Shown: positions 1 to 13,500 of the stretch, in pieces | How positions within the stretch are numbered: position 1 is the stretch's first letter | How the letters are laid out: each line of letters starts with the position of its first letter | Assembly: GCA_911728455.2 (NCBI GenBank) | Contig: OU452236.1 | Location: forward strand, 10,903,195-10,967,194 | DNA length: 64,000 bases | Source: Marthasterias glacialis | Lineage: Eukaryota > Echinodermata > Asteroidea > Forcipulatida > Asteriidae | Reading direction: 5' to 3' | Notes under the pieces: generated by a model | Told to the model about the DNA's origin: nothing | Database searches by the model: none | Seen by the model: the letters and a program-made list of their open reading frames with translations, nothing else | Program-made: the position numbers and the translations under genes

Positions 1-31
1 AATTTCCAAGTACTCCGAATGCTCTGAGACT

Positions 32-423
32 GATTTTGTACTAGGAAACTCGGTTATTCTGAAGCTACGCGTTCAATCTGGGCGACATTGGAGGTGAACA
101 AAATTAAAACTGCTCAAATTGCTCTCAGAGTGATTTTGAACTACTCGGCTGTTCTGAAGCTACTAATAGGATCTCGGCGACATAGGAGAAGAAAAAATTA
201 AAATTGCTCAGAATTCTGTCAGAGTGATTTTGTACCAACAAACATTGGCATTCTCAAGCTCCTCGTTCATTTTCGGCGAGATTGGAGACTAAAAATTTCA
301 AACTACTCAGAATGCTCTGAGAGTTATTTTGTACCATCAAAAACGGGTGTTCTGAAGCTCCTCGTTCATTCTCAGCGAGATTGGAGACTAAAAATTTCAA
401 ACTACTCCGAATGCTCTGAGACT
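32..423 (+). repeat. Representative A-B-C-D satellite tetramer
   Basis: This is the first complete higher-order unit. Successive monomer starts, taken at the G (or T) of the GATTTTG/TATTTTG block, fall at 32, 132, 226, 325 and 424, giving monomers of 100, 94, 99 and 99 bp and a 392-bp tetramer. The next starts (523, 617, 716, 815) repeat the pattern as 99-94-99-99, or 391 bp. Monomers within a tetramer differ clearly from one another, while corresponding monomers of neighbouring tetramers are nearly identical. That is the defining feature of a higher-order repeat. Confidence 0.95.
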
Positions 424-1149
424 GATTTTGTACTAGGAATGTCGGTTTTTTTGAAGCTACGAGTTAAATCTGGGCGACATTGGAGGTGAACAAAATAAAA
501 CTGCTCAGATTGCTCTCAGAGTGATTTTGTACTACTCGGCTGTTCTGAAGCTATTAATAAAATCTCGGCGACATAGGAGAAGAAAAAATTAAAATTGCTC
601 AGAATTCTGTCAGAGTGATTTTGTACCAACAAACATTGGCATTCTCAAGCTCCTCGTTCATTTTCGGCGAGATTGGAGACTAAAAATTTCAAACTACTCA
701 GAATGCTCTGAGAGTTATTTTGTACCATCAAAAACGGGTGTTCTGAAGCTCCTCGTTCATTCTCAGCGAGATTGGAGACGAAAAATTTCAAACTACTCCG
801 AATGCTCTGAGACTGATTTTGTACTAGGAAACTCGGTTATTCTGAAGCTACGCGTTCAATCTGGGCTTCATTGGAGGTGAATAAAATTAAAACTGCTCAA
901 ATTGCTCTCAGAGTGATTTTGAACTACTCGGCTGTTCTGAAGCTACTTATACGATCTCGGCGACATAGGAGAAGAAAAAATTAAAATTGCTCAGAATTCT
1001 CTCAGAGTGATTTTGTACCAACAAACATGGGCATTTTCAAGCTCCTCGTTCATTTTCGGCGAGATTGGAGACTACAAATTTCAAACTACTCAGAATGCTC
1101 TGAGAGTTATTTTGTACCAGCAAAAACGGGTCTTCTGAAGCTCTTCGTT

Positions 1150-3140
1150 CATTCTCAGCGAGATTGGAGACTAAAAATTTCAAACTACTCAGAATGCTCT
1201 GAGACTGATTTTGTACTAGGAATGTCGGTTTTTTTGAAGCTACGCGTTAAATCTGGGCGACATTGGAGGTGAACAAAATAAAACTGCTCAGATTGCTCTC
1301 AGAGAGATTTTGTACTACTCCACTGTTCTGAAGCTATTAATAAAATCTCGGCGACATAGGAGGAGAAAAAATTAAAATTGCTCAGAATTCTGTCAGAGTG
1401 ATTTTGTACCAACAAACATGGGCATACTCAAGCCCTCGTTAATTTTCGGCGAGATGGGTGACGACAAATTTCAAACTACTCAGAATGCTCCTAGAGTTAT
1501 TTTGTACCAACAAAAACGGGTGTTCTGAAGCTATGCGTTAAATCAGGGCGACATTGGAGGTGAAAAAAATTAAAACTGCTCAGAATACTATGAGAGGGTG
1601 TTTGCTGATAAAAACGGTTGTTCTGAAAATCCTCTTTCATTCCCAGCGAGATTGGAGACGAAAAATTTCAAACTACTCCGAATGCTCTGAGACTGATTTT
1701 GTACTAGGAAACTCGGTTATTCTGAAGCTACGCGTTCAATTTGGGCTTCATTGGAGGTGAACAAAATTAAAACTGCTGAAATTGCTCTCAGAGTGATTTT
1801 GAACTACTCGGCTGTTCTGGAGCTTCTTATAGGATCTCGGCGACATAGGAGAAGAAAAAATTAAAATTGCTCAGAATTCCCTCAGAGTGATTTTGTACCA
1901 ACAAACATGGGCATACTCAAGCCCTCGTTCATTTTCGGCGAGATGGGTGACGAAAAATTCAAATTACTCAGAATGCTCCGACAGTTATTTTGTACCAACA
2001 AAATGGGTGTTCTGAAGCTCCTCGTTCATTTTCAGCGAGATTGGAGACTAAAAATTTCAAACTACTCAGAATGCACTGAGACTGATTTTGTACAAGGAAA
2101 CTCGGTTGTTCTGAAGCTACGCGTTCAATCTGGGCGACATTGGAGGTGAAAAAAATTAACACTGCTCAAAATACTATAAGAGGGTGTTTGCTGATAAAAA
2201 CGGTTGTTCTGAAAATCCTCTTTCATTCTCAGCGAGATTGGAGACGAAAAATTTCAAACTACTCCGAATACTCTGAGACTGATTTTGTACTAGGAAACTT
2301 GGTTTTTCTGAAGCTACGCGTTCAATCTGGGCGACATTGGAGGTGAACAAAATTAAAACTGCTCAAATTGCTCTCAGAGTGATTTTGAACTTTTCGGCTG
2401 TTCTGAAGCAACTAATAGGATCTCGGCGTCATAGGAGAAGAAAAAATTAAAATTGCTCAGAATTCTGTCAGAGTGATTTTGTACCAACAAACATGGGCAT
2501 ACTCAAGCTCCTCGTTTATTTTCGGCGAGATTGGAGACTACAAATTTCAAACTACTCAGAATGCTCTGAGAGTTATTTTGTACCAGCAAAATCGGGTGTT
2601 CTGAAGCTCCTCGTTCATTCTCAGCGAGATTGGAGACGAAAAATTTCAAACTACTCAGAATGCTCTGAGACTGATTTTGTACTAGGAATGTCGGTTATTT
2701 TGAAGCTACGCCGTTAAATCTGGGCGACATTTGGAGGTGAACAAAATATAACTGCTGAAATTGCTCTCAGAGTGATTTTGTACTACTCGGCTGTTCTGAA
2801 GCTACTAATAAAATCTCGGCGACATAGGAGGAGAAAAAATTAAAATTGCTCAGAATTCCCTCAGAGTGATTTTGTACCAACAAACATGGGCATACTCAAG
2901 CCCTCGTTCATTTTCGGCGAGATGGGTGACGAAAAATTTCAAACTACTCAGAATGCTGCGACAGTTATTTTGTACAAACAAAACGGGTGTTCTGAAGCTC
3001 CTCGTTCATTTTCAGCGAGATTGGAGACGAAAAATTTCAAACTACTCCGAATGCTCTGAGACTGATTTTGTACTAGGAAACTCGGTTATTCTGAAGCTAC
3101 GCGTTCAATCTGGGCGACATTGGAGGTGAACAAAATTAAA
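1150..3140 (+). repeat. ~2-kb satellite block, copy 1 of 4
   Basis: Composite block that recurs at 14,097-16,087 (offset 12,947), about 20,550-22,250 and 22,407-24,506. Diagnostic shared variants are CAATTTGGGCTTCATTGG, GAACTTTTCGGCTG, GGATCTCGGCGTCATAGG and the shortened GACATTTGGAGG. Copy edges are approximate because they lie in monomers common to the whole array; upstream, copy 1 departs at the CGGGTCTTCTGAAGCTCTTC variant near 1,130. Confidence 0.85.
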
Positions 3141-3848
3141 ACTGCTCAGATTGCTCTCAGAGTGATTTTGAACTACTCGGCTGTTCTGAAGCTACTAATA
3201 AAATCTCGGCGACATAGGAGAAGAAAAAATTAAAATTGCTCAGAATTCTGTCAGAGTGATTTTGTACCAACAAACATGGGCATACTCAAACCCTCGTTCA
3301 TTTTCGGCGAGATGGGTGACGAAAAATTTCAAACTACTCAGAATGCTCTGAGAGTTATTTTGTACCAGCAAAATCGGGTGTTCTGAAGCTCCTCGTTCAT
3401 TCTCAGCGAGATTGGAGACTAAAAATTTCAAACTACTCAGAATGCTCTGAGACTGATTTTGTACCAGGAATGTCGGTTATTTTGAAGCTACGCCGTTCAA
3501 TCTGAGCGACATTGGAGGTGAACAAAATAAAACTGCTCAGATTGCTCTCAGAGAGATTTTGAACTACTCGGCTGTTCTGAAGCTATTAATAAAATCTCGG
3601 CGACATAGGAGGAGAAAAAATTAAAATTGCTCAGAATTCTGTCAGAGTGATTTTGTACCAACAAACATGGGCATACTCAAGCCCTCGTTCATTTTCGGCG
3701 AGATGGGTGACGAAAAATTTCAACTACTCAGAATGCTCCGACAGTTATTTTGTAGAAACAAAACGGGTGTTCTGAAGCTCCTCGTTCATTTTCAGCGAGA
3801 TTGGAAACTAAAAATTTCAAACTACTCAGAATGCACTGAGGATTATTT

Positions 3849-5908
3849 TGTACAAGGAAACTCGGTTGTTCTGAAGCTATGCGTTAAATCAGGGCGACAT
3901 TGGAGGTGAACAAAATTAAAACTGCTAAAAATACTATAAGAGGGTGTTTGCTGATAAAAACGGGTGTTCTGAAAATCCTCTTTCATTCTCAGCGAGATTG
4001 GAGACGAAAAATTTCAAACTACTCCGAATGCTCTGAGACTGATTTTGTACTAGGAAACTCGGTTATTCTGAAGCTACGCGTTTAGTGTGGGCTTCATTGG
4101 AGGTGAACAAAATTAAAACTGCTCAAATTGCTCTCAGAGTGATTTTGAACTACTCGGCTGTTCTGAAGCTACTTATACGATCTCGGCGAGATAGGAGGAG
4201 AAAAAATTAAAATTGCTCAGAATTCTCTCAGAGTGATTTTGTACCAACAAACATGGGCATACTCAAGCCCTCGTTCATTTTCGGCGAGATGGGTGACGAC
4301 AAATTTCAAACTACTCAGAATGCTCCGACAGTTATTTTGTACAAACAAAACGGTTGTTCTGAAGCTCCTCGTTCATTTTCAGCGAGATTGGAGACGAAAA
4401 ATTTCAAACTACTCAGAATGCTCTGAAACTGATTTTGTACTAGGAAACTCGGTTATTCTGAAGCTACGCGTTCAATCTGGGCGACATTGGAGGTGAACAA
4501 AATTAAAACTGCTCAAATTGCTCTCAGAGTGATTTTGAACTACTCGGCTGTTCTGAAGCTACTTATAGGATCTCGGCGACATAGGAGAAGAAAAAATTAA
4601 AATTTCTCAGAATTCTCTCAGAGTGATTTTGTACCAACAAACATTGGCATTCTCAAGCTCCTCGTTCATTTTCGACGAGATTGGAGACTAAAAATTTCAA
4701 ACTACTCCGAATGCTCTGAGAGTTATTTTGTACCAACAAAAACGGGTGTTCTGAAGCTCCACATTCATTCTCTGCGAGATTGGAGACTAAAAATTTCAAA
4801 CTACTCAGAATGCCCTGAGACTCATTTTGTACAAGGAAACTCGGTTGTTCTGAAGCTATGCGTTAAATCAGGGCGACATGTACAAGGAAACTCGGTTGTT
4901 CTGAAGCTATGCGTTAAATCAGGGCGACATTGGAGGTGAAAAAAATTAAAACTGCTAAAAATACTATAAGAGGGTGTTTGCTGATAAAAACGGGTGTTCT
5001 GAAAATCCTCTTTCATTCTCAGCGAGATTGGAGACGAAAAATTTCAAACTACTCCGAATGCTCTGAGACTGATTTTGTACTAGGAAACTCGGTTATTCTG
5101 AAGCTACGCGTTTAGTGTGGGCTTCATTGGAGGTGAACAAAATTAAAACTGCTCAAATTGCTCTCAGAGTGATTTTGAACTACTCGGCTGTTCTGAAGCT
5201 ACTTATACGATCTCGGCGAGATAGGAGGAGAAAAAATTAAAATTGCTCAGAATTCTCTCAGAGTGATTTTGTACCAACAAACATGGGCATACTCAAGCCC
5301 TCGTTCATTTTCGGCGAGATGGGTGACGACAAATTTCAAACTACTCAGAATGCTCCGACAGTTATTTTGTACAAACAAAACGGTTGTTCTGAAGCTCCTC
5401 GTTCATTTTCAGCGAGATTGGAGACGAAAAATTTCAAACTACTCAGAATGCTCTGAAACTGATTTTGTACTAGGAAACTCGGTTATTCTGAAGCTACGCG
5501 TTCAATCTGGGCGACATTGGAGGTGAACAAAATTAAAACTGCTCAAATTGCTCTCAGAGTGATTTTGAACTACTCGGCTGTTCTGAAGCTACTTATAGGA
5601 TCTCGGCGACATAGGAGAAGAAAAAATTAAAATTTCTCAGAATTCTCTCAGAGTGATTTTGTACCAACAAACATTGGCATTCTCAAGCTCCTCGTTCATT
5701 TTCGACGAGATTGGAGACTAAAAATTTCAAACTACTCCGAATGCTCTGAGAGTTATTTTGTACCAACAAAAACGGGTGTTCTGAAGCTCCACATTCATTC
5801 TCTGCGAGATTGGAGACTAAAAATTTCAAACTACTCAGAATGCCCTGAGACTCATTTTGTACAAGGAAACTCGGTTGTTCTGAAGCTATGCGTTAAGTCA
5901 GGGCGACA
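3849..5908 (+). repeat. Out-of-register 1,030-bp tandem duplication
   Basis: Bases 3,849-4,878 are repeated directly at 4,879-5,908 with very few differences. At the internal junction a monomer ending GGGCGACA is joined straight to TGTACAAGG, so about 51 bp (TGTACAAGG to GGGCGACA) occurs twice in succession and the usual TTGGAGGTGAAAA stretch is missing. The duplicated length is therefore a whole number of monomers plus a half-monomer. This points to exchange between misaligned, out-of-register sites or to replication slippage, unlike most duplications in the array, which keep register. Confidence 0.88.
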
Positions 5909-8580
5909 TTGGAGGTGAAAAAAATTAAAACTGCTCAAATTGCTCTCAGAGTGATTTTGAACTACTCGGCTGTTCTGGAGCTTCTTATAGGATCTCGGCG
6001 ACATAGGAGAAGACAAAATTAAAATTGCTCAGAATTCCCTCAGAGTGATTTTGTACCAACAAACATGGCCATTCTCAATCTCCTCGTTCATTTTCGGCGA
6101 GATTGGAGACTACAAATTTCAAACTACTCAGAATGCTCTGAGAGTTATTTTGTACCAGCAAAATCGGGTGTTCTGAAGCTCCTCGTTCAATCTCAGCGAG
6201 ATTGGAGACTAAAAATTTCAAACTACTCAGAATGCTCTGAGACTGATTTTGTACCAGGAATGTCGGTTACTTTGAAGCTACGCCGTTAAATCTGGGCGAC
6301 ATTGGAGGTGAACAAAATAAAACTGCTCAGATTGCTCTCAGAGAGATTTTGAACTACTCGGCTGTTCTGAAGCTATTAATAAAATCTCGGCGACATAGGA
6401 GGAGAAAAAATTAAAATTGCTCAGAATTCTGTCAGAGTGATTTTGTACCAACAAACATGGGCATACTCAAGCCCTCGTTCATTATCGGCGAGATGGGTGA
6501 CGACAAATTTCAAACTACTCAGAATGCTCCGAGAGTTATTTTGTACCAACAAAAACGGGTGTTCTGAAGCTATGCGTTAAAATCAGGGCGACATTGGAGG
6601 TGAAAAAAATTCAAACTACTCAGAATACTATGAGAAGGTGTTTGCTGATAAAAACGGGTGTTCTGAAAATCCTCTTTCATTCCCAGCGAGATTGGAGACT
6701 AAAAATTACAAACTACTCAGAATGCACTGAGGATTAATTTGTACTAGGAAACTCGGTTGTTCTGAAGCTACGCGTTCAATCTGGGCGACATTGGAGGTGA
6801 AAAAAATTAAAACTGCTCAAATTGCTCTCAGAGTGATTTTGAACTACTCGGCTGTTCTGAAGTTACTGATACGATCTCGGCGACATAGGAGAAGAAAAAA
6901 TTAAAATTTCTCAGAATTCTCTCAGAGTGATTTTGTACCAACAAACATTGGCATTCTCAAGCTCCTCGTTCATTTTCGACGAGATTTGAGACTAAAAATT
7001 TCAAACTACTCAGAATGCTCTGAGAGTTATTTTGTACCAACAAAAACGGGTGTTCTGAAGCTCCTCGTTCATTCTCTGCGAGATTGGAGACTAAAAATTT
7101 CAAACTACTCAGAATGCCCTGAGACTGATTTTGTACAAGGAAACTGGGTTGTTCTTAAGCTAAGCGTTAAATCAGGGCGACATTGGAGGAGAAAAAAAAT
7201 TAAAACTTCTCAAAATACTAAAAGAGGGTGTTTGCTGATAAAAACGGTTGTTCTGAAAATCCTCTTTCATTCTCAGCGAGATTGGAGACGAAAAATTTCA
7301 AACTACTCCGAATGCTCTGAGACTGATTTTGTACCAGGAATGTCGGTTATTTTGAAGCTACGCCGTTAAATTTGGGCGACTTGGAGGTGAACAAAATAAA
7401 ACTGCTCAGATTGCTCTCAGAGAGATTTTGAACTACTCGGCTGTTCTGAAGCTATTAATAAAATCTCGGCGACATAGGAAGAGAAAAAATTAAAATTGCT
7501 CAGAATTCTGTCAGAGTGATTTTGTACCAACAAACATGGGCATACTCAAGCCGTCGTTCTTTTTCGGCGAGATGGGTGACGAAAAATTTCAAACTACTCA
7601 GAATGCTCCGAGAGTTATTTTGTACCAACAAAATGGGTGTTCTGAAGCTCCTCGTTCATTTTCAGCGAGATTGGAGACGAAAAATTTCAAACTACTCCGA
7701 ATGCTCTGAAACTGATTTTGTACTAGAAAACTCGGTTATTCTGAAGCTACGCGTTCAATCTGGGCGACATTGGAGGTGAACAAAATTAAAACTGCTCAAA
7801 TTGCTCTCAGATTGATTTTGAACTACTCGGCTTTTCTGGAGCTACTTACAGGATCTCGGCGACATAGGAGAAGAAAAAATTAAAATTGCTCAGAATTCCC
7901 TCAGAGTGATTTTGTACCAACAAACATGGGCATTCTCAAGCTCCTCGATCATTTTCGGCGAGATTGGAGACTACAAATTTCAAACTACTCAGATTGCTCT
8001 GAGAGTTATTTTGTACCAGCAAAATCGGGTGTTCTGAAGCTCCTCGTTCATTCTCAGCGAGATTGGAGACTAAAAATTTCAAACTACTCCGAATGCTCTG
8101 AGACTGATTTTGTACTAGGAATGTCGGTTATTTTGAAGCTACGCGTTAAATCTGGGCGACATTGGAGGTGAACAAAATAAAACTGCTCAGATTGCTCTCA
8201 GAGTGATTTTGTACCAACAAACACTCGTTCATTTTCGGCGAGATGGGTGACGACAAATTTCAAACTACTCAGAATGCTCTGAGACTGATTTTGTACAAGG
8301 AAACTCGGTTATTCTGAAGCTACGCTTTAAATCAGGGCTTCATTGGAGGTGAAAAAAATTAAAACTGCTCAAATTGCTCTCAGAGTGATTTTGAACTACT
8401 CGGCTGTTCTGAAGCTACTTATACGATCTCGGCGACATAGGAGGAGAAAAAATTAAAATTGCTCAGAATTCTGTCAGAGTGACTTTGTACCAACAAACAT
8501 TGGCATTCTCAAGCTCCTCGTCCATTTTCGGCGAGATTGGAGACTACAAATTTCAAACTACTCAGAATGCTCTGAGAGTT
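5461..8580 (+). repeat. 3.1-kb satellite segment, upstream copy
   Basis: This segment recurs at 25,201-28,320 at an offset of 19,740 bp. It contains monomer variants rare elsewhere, such as GAAGACAAAATTAAAATTG, TTATCGGCGAG, CGAGATTTGAGAC and AAAAGAGGGTG. Differences between copies are sparse: CAGAATACT against TGAATACT, an A-run length change, and TCTCTGCGAG against TCTCTGCAAG. The left edge is set where CTCTGAAACTG here faces CACTGAGACTG in the other copy; the right edge is near TTATTCTGTACC here and TTATTTTGTTACC there. Confidence 0.88.
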
Positions 8581-10579
8581 ATTCTGTACCAGCAAAAACG
8601 GGTCTTCTGAAGCTCTTCGTACATTCTCAGCGAGATTGGAGACTAAAAATTTCAAACTACTCCGAATGCTCTGAGACTGATTTTGTACTAGGAATGTCGG
8701 TTATTTTGAAGCTACACGTTAAATCTTGGCGACATTGGAGGTGAACAAAATAAAACTGCTCAGATTGCTCTCAGAGTGATTTTGTACTACTCGGCTGTTC
8801 TGGAGCTATTAATAAAATCTCGGCGACATAGGAGGAGAAAAAATTAAAATTGCTCAGAATTCTGTCAGAGTGATTTTGTACCAACAAACATTGGCATTCT
8901 CAAGCTCCTCGTTCATTTTCGGCGAGATTGGAGACTACAAATTTCAAACTACTCAGAATGCTCTGAGAGTTATTTTGTACCAGCAAAAACGGGTGTTCTG
9001 AAGCTCCTCGTTCATTCTCAGCGAGATTGGAGACTAAAAATTTCAAACTACTCAGAATGCTCTGAGACTGATTTTGTACTAGGAATGTCGGTTTATTTTG
9101 AAGCTACGCGTTAAATCTGGGCGACATTGGAGGTGAACAAAATAAAACTGCTCAGATTGCTCTCAGAGAGATTTTGTACTACTCCGCTGTTCTGAAGCTA
9201 TTAATAAAATCTCGGCGACATAGGAGGAGAAAAAATTAAAATTGCTCAGAATTCTGTCAGAGTGATTTTGTACCAACAAACATGGGCATACTCAAGCCCT
9301 CGTTCATTTTCGGCGAGATGGGTGACGACAAATTTCAAACTACTCAGAATGCTCCGAGAGTTATTTTGTACCAACAAAAACGGGTGTTCTGAAGCTATGC
9401 GTTAAATCAGGGCGACATTGGAGGTGAAAAAAATTAAAACTGCTCAGAATACTATGAGAGGGTGTTTGCTGATAAAAACGGGTGTTCTGAAAATCCTCTT
9501 TCATTCCCAGCGAGATTGGAGACGAAAAATTTCAAACTACTCCGAATGCTCTGAGACTGATTTTGTACTACGAAACTCGGTTATTCTGAAGCTACGCGTT
9601 CAATCTGGGCTTCATTGGAGGTGAACAAAATTAAAACTGCTCAAATTGCTCTCAGAGTGATTTTGAACTACTCGGCTGTTCTGAAGCTACTTATACGATC
9701 TCGGCGACATAGGAGAAGAAAAAATTAAAATTGCTCAGAATTCTCTCAGAGTTGATTTTGTACCAACAAACATTGGCATTCTCAAGCTCCTCGTTCATTT
9801 TCGGCGAGATTGGAGACTACAAATTTCAAACTACTCAGAATGCTCTGAGAGTTATTCTGTACCAGCAAAAACGGGTGTTCTGAAGCTCCTCGTTCATTCT
9901 CAGCGAGATTGGAGACTAAAAATTGAAACTACTCAGAATGCTCTGAGACTGATTTTGTACTAGGAATGTCGGTTATTTTGAAGCTACGCGTTAAATCTGG
10001 GCGACATTGGAGGTGAACAAAATAAAACTGCTCATATTGCTCTCAGAGAGATTTTGTACTACTCGGCTGTTCTGGAGCTATTAATAAAATCTCGGCGACA
10101 TAGGAGGAGAAAAAATTAAAATTGCTCAGAATTCTGTCAGAGTGATTTTGTACCAACAAACATGGGCATACTCAAGCCTTCGTTCATTTTCGGCGAGATG
10201 GGTGACGACAAATTTCAAACTACTCAGAATGCTCCGAGAGTTATTTTGTACCAACAAAAACGGGTGTTCTGAAGCTATGCGTTAAATCAGGGCGACATTG
10301 GAGGTGAAAAAAATTAACACTGCTCAAAATACTATGAGAGGGTGTTTGCTGATAAAAACGGTTGTTCTGAAAATCCTCTTTCATTCTCAGCGAGATTGGA
10401 GACGAAAAATTTCAAACTACTCCGAATGCTCTGAGACTGATTTTGTACTAGGAAACTCGGTTATTCGGAAGCTACGCGTTCAATCTGGGCGACATTGGAG
10501 GTGAACAAAATTAAAACTGCTCAAATTGCTCTCAGAGTGATTTTGAACTACTCGGCTGTTCTGAAGCTACTAATAGGAT

Positions 10580-13500
10580 CTCGGCGACATAGGAGAAGAA
10601 AAAATTAAAATTGCTCAGAATTCTGTCAGAGTGATTTTGTACCAACAAACATTGGCATTCTGAAGCTCCTCGTTCATTTTCGGCGAGATTGGAGACTAAA
10701 AATTTCAAACTACTCAGAATGCTCTGAGAGTTATTTTGTACCATCAAAAACGGGTGTTCTGAAGCTCCTCGTTCATTCTCAGCGAGATTGGAGACTAAAA
10801 ATTGAAACTACTCAGAATGCTCTGAGACTGATTTTGTACTAGGAATGTCGGTTATTTTGAAGCTACGCGTTAAATCTGGGCGACATTGGAGGTGAACAAA
10901 ATAAAACTGCTCAGATTGCTCTCAGAGTGATTTTGTACTACTCGGCTGTTCTGGAGCTATTAATAAAATCTTGGCGACATAGGAGGAGAAAAAATTAAAA
11001 TTGCTCAGAATTCTGTCAGAGTGATTTTGTACCAACAAACATTGGCATTCTCAAGCTCCTCGTTCATTTTCGGCGAGATTGGAGACTACAAATTTCAAAC
11101 TACTCAGAATGCTCTGAGAGTTATTTTGTACCAGCAAAAACGGGTGTTCTGAAGCTCCTCGTTCATTCTCAGCGAGATTGGAGACTAAAAATTTCAAACT
11201 ACTCAGAATGCTCTGAGACTGATTTTGTACTAGGAATGTCGGTTTTTTTGAAGCTACGCGTTAAATCTGGGCGAAATTGGAGGTGAACAAAATAAAACTG
11301 CTCAGATTGCTCTCAGAGAGATTTTGTACTACTCCGCTGTTCTGAAGCTATTAATAAAATCTCGGCGACATAGGAGGAGAAAAAATTAAAATTGCTCAGA
11401 ATTCTGTCAGAGTGATTTTGTACCAACAAACATGGGCATACTCAAGCCCTCGTTAATTTTCGGCGAGATGGGTGACGACAAATTTCAAACTACTCAGAAT
11501 GCTCCGAGAGTTATTTTGTACCAACAAAAACGGGTGTTCTGAAGCTATGCGTTAAATCAGGGCGACATTGGAGGTGAAAAAAATTAACACTGCTCAAAAT
11601 ACTATAAGAGGGTGTTTGCTGATAAAAACGGTTGTTCTGAAAATCCTCTTTCATTCTCAGCGAGATTGGAGACGAAAAATTTCCAAGTACTCCGAATGCT
11701 CTGAGACTGATTTTGTACTAGGAAACTCGGTTATTCTGAAGCTACGCGTTCAATCTGGGCGACATTGGAGGTGAACAAAATTAAAACTGCTCAAATTGCT
11801 CTCAGAGTGATTTTGAACTACTCGGCTGTTCTGAAGCTACTAATAGGATCTCGGCGACATAGGAGAAGAAAAAATTAAAATTGCTCAGAATTCTGTCAGA
11901 GTGATTTTGTACCAACAAACATTGGCATTCTCAAGCTCCTCGTTCATTTTCGGCGAGATTGGAGACTAAAAATTTCAAACTACTCAGAATGCTCTGAGAG
12001 TTATTTTGTACCATCAAAAACGGGTGTTCTGAAGCTCCTCGTTCATTCTCAGCGAGATTGGAGACTAAAAATTTCAAACTACTCAGAATGCTCTGAGACT
12101 GATTTTGTACTAGGAATGTCGGTTTTTTTGAAGCTACGCGTTAAATCTGGGCGACATTGGAGGTGAACAAAATAAAACTGCTCAGATTGCTCTCAGAGAG
12201 ATTTTGTACTACTCCGCTGTTCTGAAGCTATTAATAAAATCTCGGCGACATAGGAGGAGAAAAAATTAAAATTGCTCAGAATTCTGTCAGAGTGATTTTG
12301 TACCAACAAACATGGGCATACTCAAGCCCTCGTTCATTTTCGGCGAGATGGGTGACGACAAATTTCAAACTACTCAGAATGCTCCTAGAGTTATTTTGTA
12401 CCAACAAAAACGGGTGTTCTGAAGCTATGCGTTAAATCAGGGCGACATTGGAGGTGAAAAAAATTAAAACTGCTCAGAATACTATGAGAGGGTGTTTGCT
12501 GATCAAAACGGTTGTTCTGAAAATCCTCTTTCATTCCCAGCGAGATTGGAGACGAAAAATTTCAAACTACTCCGAATGCTCTGAGACTGATTTTGTACTA
12601 GGAAACTCGGTTATTCTGAAGCTACGCGTTCAATCTGGGCTTCATTGGAGGTGAATAAAATTAAAACTGCTCAAATTGCTCTCAGAGTGATTTTGAACTA
12701 CTCGGCTGTTCTGAAGCTACTTATACGATCTCGGCGACATAGGAGAAGAAAAAATTAAAATTGCTCAGAATTCTCTCAGAGTGATTTTGTACCAACAAAC
12801 ATGGGCATTTTCAAGCTCCTCGTTCATTTTCGGCGAGATTGGAGACTACAAATTTCATTCTACTCAGAATGCTCTGAGAGTTATTTTGTACCAGCAAAAA
12901 CGGGTCTTCTGAAGCTCTTCGTTCATTCTCAGCGAGATTGGAGACTAAAAATTTCAAACTACTCCGAATGCTCTGAGACTGATTTTGTACTAGGAATGTC
13001 GGTTATTTTGAAGCTACACGTTAAATCTTGGCGACATTGGAGGTGAACAAAATAAAACTGCTCAGATTGCTCTCAGAGAGATTTTGTACTACTCGGCTGT
13101 TCTGGAGCTATTAATAAAATCTCGGCGACATAGGAGGAGAAAAAATTAAAATTGCTCAGAATTCTGTCAGAGTGATTTTGTACCAACAAACATTGGCATT
13201 CTCAAGCTCCTCGTTCATTTTCGGCGAGATTGGAGACTACAAATTTCAAACTACTCAGAATGCTCTGAGAGTTATTTTGTACCAGCAAAAACGGGTGTTC
13301 TGAAGCTCCTCGTTCATTCTCAGCGAGATTGGAGACTAAAAATTTCAAACTACTCAGAATGCTCTGAGACTGATTTTGTACTAGGAATGTCGGTTTTTTT
13401 GAAGCTACGCGTTAAATCTGGGCGACATTGGAGGTGAACAAAATAAAACTGCTCAGATTGCTCTCAGAGAGATTTTGTACTACTCGGCTGTTCTGGAGCT

